Notes under the pieces: model-generated
Told to the model about the DNA's origin: nothing
The model's input: only the letters and a program-made list of their open reading frames with translations
Databases searched by the model: none
Assembly: GCA_013215375.1 (NCBI GenBank)
Contig: JABSRB010000025.1
Location: 1 to 64,000 of the forward strand
Reading direction: 5' to 3'
DNA: 64,000 nt
Source of the DNA: Oceanospirillaceae bacterium
GTDB taxonomy: Bacteria; Pseudomonadota; Gammaproteobacteria; Pseudomonadales; Balneatricaceae
Part shown: positions 56,941 through 64,000 of the stretch, piece by piece
Numbering within the stretch: position 1 is the first letter of the stretch
Layout: each line of letters starts with the position of its first letter
Made by a program: the position numbers and the translations under genes

Positions 56941-57001
56941 TAGTTCTCATCCAGAAACGGGGTTGTAACGAGGGAAACAGCTATTCCTGGATGGGAGCTA
57001 A
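56941..57001. repeat. Dispersed 60-bp palindromic element, copy 3
   Basis: TAGTTCTCATCCAG at one end and CTGGATGGGAGCTA at the other, inverted with two mismatches, around AAACGGGGTTGTAACGAGGG. It lies between the iteron array and the Aer-like gene. Confidence 0.8.
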
Positions 57002-57053
57002 TTATTAAAGTATGTTTGACACTGAGTCAATCTAAAGCTGCACAGAAATTTGC

Positions 57054-57090
57054 TTACAAGTCCAAAGTTTGGGGAAAACAAAGGACTTGT
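57054..57090 (-). terminator. Hairpin after the Aer-like gene
   Basis: ACAAGTCC and GGACTTGT form a stem around about 19 bases, 15 bases beyond the gene's 3' end. It lacks a strong T run. Confidence 0.4.
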
Positions 57091-57105
57091 AGGCATCTGT
57101 AAGGC

Positions 57106-58647
57106 CTATTTAAAGGTTTTGCTCAGCTCTTTAATCATGATGGTCTTGTGTTTGATCTCATCACCATTTTCTTTAACGACTAGTGAAAGATCGGCATTTT
57201 TCTTGGAAATCGTATCGATTTCATTGAGAGAGTTAGTGAATTGATCAGCAACGCTCTGTTGTTGCTCAGTAGCAGAGCTTATCTCTAGTGTCATAGAGCT
57301 TACCTGACGCATTAAGTTGGTGATGTTATCGACTGACTCGCGAGTAAGTTGGCTAGCATCTGAGCAGTGCTGGGCCTGACTTTGGCTCTGCTCCATAGTG
57401 TGACTGAAGCCTCCTAAGACCTCTTGTAATTGAATAATGGATTCCTGAATGTTGCTGGCCGCTTGCTGGGTACGTTTAGATAGGTTCCTCACTTCATCGG
57501 CAACTACCGCAAACCCTCTGCCTTGTTCACCAGCGCGTGCCGCCTCTATCGCGGCATTAAGTGCCAGTAAGTTAGTTTGGGAGGCAATACCATTAATCTC
57601 TTCCATGGTTTGATTGATGTCGTTGGCGTTTTTTATCATGCCCTGAGCCGTTTCTGAGGCCGCGCCTACATTTTCAGATAACTCTTGAATCTTTTGTTGA
57701 TTGCTCTGAATAACCTCTGTTGCTTTTTGGCACTCAGAGTAAACGTTTTCAACTTGTTCGTGGGTGACGGCGGTATTGCTGTTGACACTGTGAATACTGT
57801 TATTGAATTCAGTTAAAGAAGCGAGTAGATCGCCAATGTTTAGTTTTTCCTGCTCGATGCCTTTAAGTGTGTGCTCGGCTGAGTGGCTAAGTTGATCGGA
57901 AATAGTAGACAACTGAGTACCAATATCTACTCCTCTACCGAGTACCGTAGTGATTCTTGATTGTAGTAGTTCAGCCTGATATTTCACGATAGCGGTGTAT
58001 CCTTTACCGCTAATAATCAATCGTGAAGGACTGTCTATCTCAGCGGCAAGCTCTTTTGCGTACTGAGGGAATCTAATTAGCTCCTCTTTAAATATTAAGA
58101 ACATGCTGGAAATAAATAACAGCTGGATAGCAATACTGGCAGCGCTACTATCGATGAATAGCTGCGCGCCTAAAGAAAGGACCAGCAATACGGCAAAGAG
58201 TGTATATTTTAAAGAGGAATTAGCGTGATAGTCAGGGGCTGATTTACCTTTGTTAAGATTTTCGTAAAGTGCGGTAGCTGACCGGCAGTGCTCTTGCTTT
58301 GGTATCACTCTGACAGATTGATAACCGGTGATCTTGTTGCCTTCATAGAGTGGCGTAACATAGGCATCTACCCAGTAATAATCACCATTTTTACAACGGT
58401 TTTTGACTAATCCTCGCCATGCTTGGCCTTTCTTTAATTTGCCCCATAAATCGGCAAAGGCTGCTTTGGGCATATCTGGGTGGCGTACAATATTGTGGTG
58501 AGAGTTTATAAGTTCCTCACGGGTATAACCGCTGACCGTGCAAAAATCATCGTTGACATAGAGAATTCTGCCCTCTAAGTCCGTCATTGACACTAGTTGC
58601 TGATCTTTAGAAAATTCTATTTCTCTGTTATTGCGTCGGTTTATCAT
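57106..58647 (-). CDS. PAS-containing, Aer-like methyl-accepting chemotaxis protein
   Basis: The 513-residue receptor begins with a PAS domain (about 15-115: [58 protein letters not shown]), as in Aer, which senses redox state through FAD. A hydrophobic hairpin follows at about 148-187, then the signalling domain with the tip [24 protein letters not shown]-like [20 protein letters not shown]. No periplasmic domain is present. It likely reports energy taxis. Confidence 0.9.
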   Translation of the reverse strand: MINRRNNREIEFSKDQQLVSMTDLEGRILYVNDDFCTVSGYTREELINSHHNIVRHPDMPKAAFADLWGKLKKGQAWRGLVKNRCKNGDYYWVDAYVTPLYEGNKITGYQSVRVIPKQEHCRSATALYENLNKGKSAPDYHANSSLKYTLFAVLLVLSLGAQLFIDSSAASIAIQLLFISSMFLIFKEELIRFPQYAKELAAEIDSPSRLIISGKGYTAIVKYQAELLQSRITTVLGRGVDIGTQLSTISDQLSHSAEHTLKGIEQEKLNIGDLLASLTEFNNSIHSVNSNTAVTHEQVENVYSECQKATEVIQSNQQKIQELSENVGAASETAQGMIKNANDINQTMEEINGIASQTNLLALNAAIEAARAGEQGRGFAVVADEVRNLSKRTQQAASNIQESIIQLQEVLGGFSHTMEQSQSQAQHCSDASQLTRESVDNITNLMRQVSSMTLEISSATEQQQSVADQFTNSLNEIDTISKKNADLSLVVKENGDEIKHKTIMIKELSKTFK

Positions 58648-59154
58648 TTTTTGGCTGCCTTGTAAAAGAGAATAAGCTATTTATCTGGTTAGGGAAATCA
58701 GCGTTTATTTCTATAGTAAAAAAATAATTGGAAGACTATTTGGCGCTATTAGTAACTGCTTTGTAAGAGAAAATCCATGAAAATTAGATAAATAATACAG
58801 CTGTTTGAATTTTATTAACTGATTATTAAGTAGATAGTCTCGCGCCCTATTATAAGGTAAAATATTAAGTTTTTGTTCATTTTTAGTAGAAAATTCAGAG
58901 TAAATGTAAAGCTTCATTATTGCAATGCTCTGTATATAAACTGGAAAAATGCCTACAGCAATAAAAAACCAAATTTATGCTGAATAAATTATAAACAGTT
59001 GTTGTTTTGTGTCGTGTTTGATCTTTTGCTGGGAGGGGCTTTATAAATTGGCGGTGCAAATATAGGCGCTAATTTCTGAAATGACTTTTGCGATGTAACG
59101 AATCCCTGTACTGTGTTTTTAAATTAATATAGCTCACCAAATTTGGAGTATTAA
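58648..59154. other. AT-rich gap without a recognised gene
   Basis: About 500 very AT-rich bases between two divergently read genes. A minus-strand frame at 58711-58917 has a Lys/Ile/Asn-rich, non-protein-like product and no ribosome site. Promoters for both neighbours must be here but were not located. Confidence 0.5.
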
Positions 59155-59874
59155 ATGCAAAACCTAAACGAAAAAATTGTTGTTGTTATTGGTGGTACTT
59201 CTGGGATAGGTTTAGCAGTAGTGAAAGCCGCTTCACAACTAGGGGCAAAAGTTTATGCGGCGGGTAGATCACAGACTAATATAGATAAAGCTAAGGCTGT
59301 GTGTGACGATACAGTGAGCTTTCGCTTAGCCGATACCCATGATGATGCCAGCTTGTTGGCGCTGTTTAAGGAAGCGGGCGAAATAGATTACCTAGTATCC
59401 GCAGCGACGGGTGCCGATCGCACTATCGCGCCTTTTGTTGAGCAAACTGCTGAGCAATTCTCGGCGGCTTTTCAAAAGTTTTGGGGTTATACCAATGTGG
59501 TTAGAAATGGTGAGGCGTTTGTTAAATCCAACGGCTCGATTACTCTTGTCAGTGGTACGCCTGCACGCAAATACAAGAGTGGTATGTCATCGCTGAGCTG
59601 TACCGGCGGTGCAGTGGAAGCTTTTATTAAAGCGTTGGCTGTAGAAATTGCTCCCAAGCGTATTAATGGTGTATCTCCTGGTTTAATTGATACCGCGATG
59701 TGGGATGTGATGGGTGAAGAGAAACAACAAAAACTGGCAGACATGACTGTTCATATACCGATGGCGCGTGCCGGGAAGCCAGAAGAGGTGGCTCAAGGAG
59801 TCATTTTTGCAATGACCAATAGTTACACCACCGGCACTATTGTTGATGTAGAGGGTGGTACTTTACTCAGCTAA
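59155..59874 (+). CDS. Atypical short-chain dehydrogenase/reductase
   Basis: The 239-residue protein has the SDR cofactor motif GGTSGIG at about 13-19, the NNAG-equivalent replaced by SAAT, and the C-terminal PGLIDTAMWD and GTIVDVEGGTLLS. Where classic SDRs have YxxxK, the sequence reads LSCTGGAVEAF, so the catalytic Tyr and Lys are absent. GSITLVSG keeps a Ser-like region. It belongs to a divergent SDR group or binds cofactor without classical catalysis. Single gene; substrate unknown. Confidence 0.85.
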   Translation: MQNLNEKIVVVIGGTSGIGLAVVKAASQLGAKVYAAGRSQTNIDKAKAVCDDTVSFRLADTHDDASLLALFKEAGEIDYLVSAATGADRTIAPFVEQTAEQFSAAFQKFWGYTNVVRNGEAFVKSNGSITLVSGTPARKYKSGMSSLSCTGGAVEAFIKALAVEIAPKRINGVSPGLIDTAMWDVMGEEKQQKLADMTVHIPMARAGKPEEVAQGVIFAMTNSYTTGTIVDVEGGTLLS

Positions 59875-60065
59875 ACTCCTTTTGAAAATATGGCCCGTGG
59901 CACCTTCAGGGAAAACGGGTTTTCACACTGTAGAGATGTTTTAGGCTGTGCCTAAACCATCAATTTTAATCCCCAGCAGCATGTTTGCGTACTTATTTCC
60001 GCCATCAAATCGCCTCTTAATAGTCACTAGATGAGTTAATTCTGCGCAACCGCTGCGTAAAGGGA

Positions 60066-60094
60066 TTGAACCTATACAATATTATCTATAAAAT
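60066..60094 (+). promoter_or_regulatory. Promoter of the TonB2-type operon
   Basis: TTGAAC, spacer 17, TAAAAT. A Fur-box-like site begins three bases after the -10. Confidence 0.6.
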
Positions 60095-60096
60095 GT

Positions 60097-60115
60097 AATG
60101 CTAATTAATCTCATT
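60097..60115. promoter_or_regulatory. Fur-box-like operator
   Basis: AATGCTAATTAATCTCATT agrees with the 19-base Fur consensus (AATGATAATNATTATCATT) at 15 of 18 defined positions. It sits just downstream of the -10, where binding would repress the operon when iron is plentiful. Confidence 0.7.
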
Positions 60116-60128
60116 TAGATTCCTTCTT

Positions 60129-60893
60129 ATGAAATATAGCTCTGCCATTTTATCCGCCTTATTTTTTAGTTTGGCTGTTTTGCCTGTGAGTCTCCAGGCG
60201 AGTTCAGTCGATAATATTAATGCAAAAGTGCTGGTTAGCCAGGCTAATCAAGTGCAGCTGCAAAGTAAAATCGATCACCTCGACAAACAGCAATCAGCTC
60301 TTGATACAGAGTATCGCCAGTTACTGCAAACTCTGGAAGCTACCAATGTTTATAATCAGCAATTAATCCAACGTCTCCATAAACTTGATACTAGTATCGA
60401 TAATATCTCCGAGCAGCTGGTGTCAGTGGTTGCAATAGATAGTGAGATTACCCCGTTGATGAGCCAGATGTACCAAAGTTTACTGGGCTTTGTGCAGGCC
60501 GATATTCCCTTCTTACAGCGACAACGTTTAACCCAAATGCAAGTGTTGGAGGCTGATTTAGCCGATCCAGAGTTAAGTGTGAGTGCGAAATATCAAAAGC
60601 TGTTGCAGGCGTTTGTTGAGGAGGAGAGCTACGCAGCGCAGATGAAAAGTTATCAGGGGAATCTCAATATTAGTGGCCGCGACACACAAGTGAATTTTTT
60701 GCATTTAGGTCGCAGCGCTTGGTACTACCAAACGTTAGATGCTCGCAGCGTCGCAATATGGCAACAAGCAACAAAGCGTTGGCAGCTGCTAGATGCTAAC
60801 GGTAATGAAAATATCTCTAAGGCAATAAACATGGCGAGCAATGTTGGTATCCCGGAGTTGATTAACTTTAACTTGAGAGGGTTAAGCCAGTGA
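60129..60893 (+). CDS. DUF3450 periplasmic coiled-coil protein of the TonB2-type operon
   Basis: The 254-residue protein has a signal peptide ending near LQA-S at about residue 25, then a long coiled coil (about 30-100) and a compact C-terminal part with NISGRDTQVNFLHLGRSAWYYQ, the DUF3450 hallmark. In Vibrio and marine bacteria such proteins are encoded with TtpC, ExbB2, ExbD2 and TonB2. Its exact role is not settled. It overlaps the next gene by four bases (GTGA). Confidence 0.88.
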   Translation: MKYSSAILSALFFSLAVLPVSLQASSVDNINAKVLVSQANQVQLQSKIDHLDKQQSALDTEYRQLLQTLEATNVYNQQLIQRLHKLDTSIDNISEQLVSVVAIDSEITPLMSQMYQSLLGFVQADIPFLQRQRLTQMQVLEADLADPELSVSAKYQKLLQAFVEEESYAAQMKSYQGNLNISGRDTQVNFLHLGRSAWYYQTLDARSVAIWQQATKRWQLLDANGNENISKAINMASNVGIPELINFNLRGLSQ

Positions 60894-62323
60894 TTAAACA
60901 ACCAAAAGCCCTTTGCGGACTGTGTTTTTTATTAAGTCTTTTTTGGAACGTACAAGTGAGTGCGAATGATAAAATGACTGCGGTGCTTGAAAAGGTGAAT
61001 GCCGCGCTGGAGTTGCAGGAGCTACACGAAAATAAAAGATTAGCGATGTTTGTTAAGAAAGACGCAGACAAAACCTTGTTACTACTACAGTTAAAAGAGC
61101 AGCTGGAAGAGGCGGCAGCGCACCAAGTAGAGCTGTTAGCTGAATTTGAACAGCGTCAGTTAATACGAGCAGCCAGCAGTGAAAAACTCACGGCTCGCAG
61201 CGAGCAATTGAGTGCTTTATTTGCCTTCGCCAAACAACAGGCCAAGACTTTGAATGCCCGTTTAGACCACTCTTTTAGTAGTGCAAGATATCCAGAGCGC
61301 CAGCGGCTGCTGACATTTGCTAACAGCCCAGATGTACCGCAATTACAAGATCTAAAATCACTGTGGCAGGCGATGGTGCAAGAGTTGACAGCAAAAGCGG
61401 GAGTGCAAAGTTACACTGCGTCAGTCATCGACTTAAGCGGCGCCACAGAGAGAAAAAAGGTACTGCAAATTGGTGACTTTGTCGCCATCGATGAGACGGG
61501 TCACTATCTGAAATATCTAACCCAGCATAAAACATTGCAAGTGATGGCGCCTCAAAGCGATTCTTTGACGCAGCAAGCGCAGCGTTTTTTCAACGGCAGT
61601 GCCAATCATATAATTGTCGATCCGTTAAAAGGTAAATTATTAGACCAGCTATCACGTGTCCCCGACTTGGAGCAACGCATGCATCAAGGCGGTTTGGTAG
61701 GTTACATTATCTTAGGTTTGGGGGCGGTTGGTTTACTGATCGCGCTGTGGCGTGTGCTGTACATGGCAGTGGTAAATATAAAGCTAGTCGCGCAGCTTAA
61801 AACGAGCCAGTTAAGTAACAATAACCCACTGGGGCGGGTGTTAAAAGCTGTAGAGGGGGTGAGTAATGTCGAGCGTGCTGAACTGCTTATTGATCAGGCG
61901 ATGTTACAGGAAATCCCTAAATTAGAGCGCTGCCACTCGCTGGTGAAATTACTGGCTGCAGTGGCTCCATTGTTGGGGCTGTTGGGTACAGTAACAGGCA
62001 TGATTGAAACCTTTCAGAGCATTACCTTGCTCGGTACTAGTGACCCTAAATTGATGGCTGGTGGTATTTCACAAGCGTTAATTACCACCGTGATGGGTTT
62101 GTGCGTGGCTATTCCGCTACTGTTTAGTCACAGTTTTATCAGTGCGAAAAGTCAGCGCATGTTGCAGTTGATTCAACAGCAGAGTTTGGGACTACTCAGT
62201 GAGTATTTTGTCGATGAAAAACCGCAGAATCAACCGATTGTTGGTAATGTTACAGCAACGCCAAGCATCACCAAAAGTATTGAGACACAAGGCGATAATA
62301 TAGAAGGTGTAGCACTTGCTTGA
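60890..62323 (+). CDS. ttpC: TtpC-like MotA/TolQ/ExbB proton-channel protein with a periplasmic extension
   Basis: The 477-residue protein starts at GTG with a signal peptide (to about residue 26), then a coiled-coil periplasmic region to about 265, and a C-terminal MotA/TolQ/ExbB domain with three membrane helices (GLVGYIILGLGAVGLLIALW; LAAVAPLLGLLGTVTGMIETF; ISQALITTVMGLCVAIP). This layout equals TtpC, which couples the TonB2 system to the envelope. GMIETF and GGISQALITT are the channel signatures. It overlaps both neighbours. Confidence 0.9.
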   Translation: MIKQPKALCGLCFLLSLFWNVQVSANDKMTAVLEKVNAALELQELHENKRLAMFVKKDADKTLLLLQLKEQLEEAAAHQVELLAEFEQRQLIRAASSEKLTARSEQLSALFAFAKQQAKTLNARLDHSFSSARYPERQRLLTFANSPDVPQLQDLKSLWQAMVQELTAKAGVQSYTASVIDLSGATERKKVLQIGDFVAIDETGHYLKYLTQHKTLQVMAPQSDSLTQQAQRFFNGSANHIIVDPLKGKLLDQLSRVPDLEQRMHQGGLVGYIILGLGAVGLLIALWRVLYMAVVNIKLVAQLKTSQLSNNNPLGRVLKAVEGVSNVERAELLIDQAMLQEIPKLERCHSLVKLLAAVAPLLGLLGTVTGMIETFQSITLLGTSDPKLMAGGISQALITTVMGLCVAIPLLFSHSFISAKSQRMLQLIQQQSLGLLSEYFVDEKPQNQPIVGNVTATPSITKSIETQGDNIEGVALA

Positions 62324-62831
62324 ATTATTAGCAGCTATGTTCAACATGGCGCAGCTGCAAGTGTTGTTGGCAGCAGGCGGTATCGTTTTAAAAGTATTGG
62401 CCTGCACCGCGTTGATATTGTGGACCTTGCTGTTAGCAAAACTCTGGTTTGTTAGCGTTGAATTTCCGCGGCGTTTTAAGGAGGCGGAGCAAGCGGTGAG
62501 CGCCAAGTTATTTCGCAACATAATAGGAGCGGCACAGCTCTCTCAAAGCACGTCTATGGGTATGATCCGCACGACGATTAATGTATGTCCGCTACTGGGT
62601 TTGATGGGGACTGTGATGGGGATGATTGATATTTTTGATGTGATCAGTGCCAGTGGCGTCGCCAATGCGCAAATCATGGCAGAATCGGTCGCCAGAGCTA
62701 TTTTGCCAACGATGGCAGGCATGGTAATCGCCATTAGTGCGATGTTTATGTTTGCGTATATTCAGCGGCGTACCTTAGCGCAGCGCTCTATGTTGACAAG
62801 TTTATCACTCGCAAAAAGGATAATGCCATGA
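62316..62831 (+). CDS. exbB: ExbB-like proton-channel subunit
   Basis: A 171-residue MotA/TolQ/ExbB protein with three helices and the motif CPLLGLMGTVMGMIDIFDVIS at about 90-110. It is shorter than classic ExbB, as in ExbB2 of TonB2 systems. The start is TTG at 62316, inside the previous gene, suggesting coupling; an ATG at 62338 would remove only a few residues. Its end overlaps exbD by four bases (ATGA). Confidence 0.9.
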   Translation: MLELLAAMFNMAQLQVLLAAGGIVLKVLACTALILWTLLLAKLWFVSVEFPRRFKEAEQAVSAKLFRNIIGAAQLSQSTSMGMIRTTINVCPLLGLMGTVMGMIDIFDVISASGVANAQIMAESVARAILPTMAGMVIAISAMFMFAYIQRRTLAQRSMLTSLSLAKRIMP

Positions 62832-63235
62832 GGTCGCGATTAAACTTAAACGGTGCTGAAGAAGAGGCCAACATTGATATGACACCCATGTTAGATGTGG
62901 TGTTTATTATGCTTATTTTCTTTATTGTCTCTACTACTTTTGTGCGCGATGAAGGCGTCGAAATTAATCGCCCTACGGCGACTTCGGGCAGTGAAGCCAG
63001 ATCTCAAGGGGTGATTATCGCTATCGATAGCCAAGGTCAAATTTGGTTTGATCGCGCCCAGCTAACCTTAGATGAATTGAATAATGCACTGCTGCTGCAG
63101 CTCGCTGAAAAATCCGATTTGTCGGTGCTGATTAAAGCGGATTTGCAAACGCCTACGGGAGATTTAATTACTGTGTTAGATAAGGTAAAAGCACTGGGTG
63201 TAGTGCAAGTTGCCGTTGCCACACAGGCACCCTAA
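62828..63235 (+). CDS. exbD: ExbD-like energy-transducing protein
   Basis: The 135-residue protein has the ExbD/TolR layout: short cytoplasmic start, one helix with the proton-carrying Asp in MTPMLDVVFIMLIFFIVSTTF (Asp at about 25), and a periplasmic domain. It works with ExbB and TonB to move energy to outer-membrane receptors. The ATG overlaps the exbB stop and TonB begins on the next base after its stop. Confidence 0.93.
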   Translation: MRSRLNLNGAEEEANIDMTPMLDVVFIMLIFFIVSTTFVRDEGVEINRPTATSGSEARSQGVIIAIDSQGQIWFDRAQLTLDELNNALLLQLAEKSDLSVLIKADLQTPTGDLITVLDKVKALGVVQVAVATQAP

Positions 63236-64000
63236 GTGAAATATTTTATAGTAACACCCGTTGCGGCACTGATCATTCTATTGCTGTTTTTGCTGATGGT
63301 GCAATTGGCGGGGCTGGGGTTACGACAGCCAGTATCCTCTGTAAAACTGGTTGATCCCGCAGGGTTTGACTTAAGTAAAATCAGCTTTGAGCAGCCTTCA
63401 AACGATGCTCTGATGTTACCAGTCATTGAACTTCCAAACCAAGAGCCTTTACCAGAGCCTTTAAATGATCTGGACATTGACTTTTCAGAGGTTGAAGTAG
63501 AGCTAACCATAGACCCTTTAGTGTTGCCGGACGTTGAACTGGATTTTGCGCCGCTGTTAGTGCCAATTGATGACTCGCTCAGCGAGATAGTGATACCTAA
63601 GCCTGTAGTAAAACCCATTCCTAAAAAAGTAGTTAAAAAACCCGTTAAAAAGATCACTAAAAAAGCAGTTAAAAAAACGGTTAATAAGGTCACTAAAAAA
63701 ACAGTCGCGAAAGTCGCCAAAACAGCTGTATCTGTCACTAAGCAAACATCTAGTAACACCTTAAGCGACACTAGTGCGCAGCGCAGTACTAGCGATAACA
63801 AAGCGCAAACTAGTAGTGGCAGAGCGAGCAAACCTATTAGTCAAGTACGTCCTCGCTACCCTAAAAGAGCGAGAAGAAGGGGCATAGAAGGGGAAGTAGT
63901 GGTCAGTTTTGTGATTGCTAAAAATGGCTCGGTAGAGCGGGGCAGTTTACGCATTACCCGTTCACAACCTGCCAAAGTATTTGATAAAGCGGTATTGAAA
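63236..64000 (+). CDS. tonB: TonB protein, 3' end beyond the window
   Basis: The frame opens at GTG 63236, directly after the exbD stop, and stays open to the window edge. It gives an N-terminal anchor helix (about 5-24), an acidic Pro/Glu/Asp-rich stretch (about 45-115), then a very Lys-rich linker with repeated VKK/TKK units (about 122-165). A Ser/Thr-rich segment follows, and then the start of the TonB C-terminal domain (RPRYPKRARRRGIEGEVVVSF). The linker order differs from the usual Pro-Glu/Pro-Lys linker of E. coli TonB. Confidence 0.92.
   Translation, partial: MKYFIVTPVAALIILLLFLLMVQLAGLGLRQPVSSVKLVDPAGFDLSKISFEQPSNDALMLPVIELPNQEPLPEPLNDLDIDFSEVEVELTIDPLVLPDVELDFAPLLVPIDDSLSEIVIPKPVVKPIPKKVVKKPVKKITKKAVKKTVNKVTKKTVAKVAKTAVSVTKQTSSNTLSDTSAQRSTSDNKAQTSSGRASKPISQVRPRYPKRARRRGIEGEVVVSFVIAKNGSVERGSLRITRSQPAKVFDKAVLK

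Noticed and set aside
58711-58917. 68-residue minus-strand frame before the Aer-like gene
   Set aside because: Very AT-rich, no Shine-Dalgarno, amino-acid use unlike real proteins of this genome.

Overview
The window looks like a chromosomal segment of a marine-type gammaproteobacterium. The order damX-like, gltB, gltD, hemE is the one known from Pseudomonas and related Cellvibrionales/Oceanospirillales lineages. Base composition is moderate, the genome uses flagellar-type chemotaxis receptors, TRAP transport and a TonB2/TtpC-type energy system, and TAG is used as an ordinary stop. Genus-level placement cannot be made from the sequence alone; a Cellvibrionales (Spongiibacteraceae-like) host is only a guess.

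Layout. 1-7.8 kb: end of a DamX-like SPOR protein, then glutamate synthase gltB-gltD. 8.0-9.5 kb: a small unknown gene, a DUF2938 membrane protein and a divergent MerR-family regulator broken by two amber codons, with a MerR/SoxR-type promoter between them. 9.9-16.9 kb: housekeeping genes hemE, radA, a PilZ protein, ettA, a glutaredoxin and glyA. 17.0-24.6 kb: a lactate locus, with a GntR/FCD regulator and D-lactate dehydrogenase on one strand and a TRAP transporter plus L-lactate dehydrogenase on the other, around one strongly symmetric operator. 24.6-33.3 kb: accessory region with dispersed and tandem repeats, a three-repeat EF-hand-like protein with a decayed copy of its tail, MepB, a chemoreceptor, a coiled-coil protein, a DUF418 membrane protein, a CPXCG protein and a secreted alpha/beta hydrolase. 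33.9-45.4 kb: a myo-inositol catabolic island (iolE, iolD, iolC-DUF2090 fusion and FrcCA-type ABC genes on the minus strand; the binding protein, an RpiR regulator, iolG and iolB on the plus strand; then a SemiSWEET). Three copies of the motif TAGAA-N6-TTCTA mark its probable regulator. 45.8-54.2 kb: chemoreceptor, DadA-like oxidase, histidine phosphatase, DUF4329 protein, a membrane-anchored coiled-coil protein and a REC-DUF3369-GGDEF-EAL protein. 54.1-56.6 kb: cobalt transporter cbtB-cbtA under a cobalamin riboswitch, plus a LysE exporter preceded by six 25-bp palindromic iterons. 57.1-59.9 kb: PAS-containing Aer-like receptor and an atypical SDR. 60.1 kb to the end: an iron-regulated TonB2-type operon (DUF3450, TtpC-like, exbB, exbD, tonB cut by the window edge) with a Fur-box-like site.

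How it works together. The two catabolic islands are each self-contained: uptake system, enzymes and local regulator, with matching operator sites in the divergent gaps. The inositol genes cover every step from inositol to the aldolase products; iolA is not in the window. Intergenic DNA is unusually rich in repeats: a 60-bp palindromic element in three places, a longer inverted repeat in two places, and three separate tandem arrays of 7-bp units. No tRNA, rRNA, CRISPR array, intact insertion sequence or prophage gene was seen.
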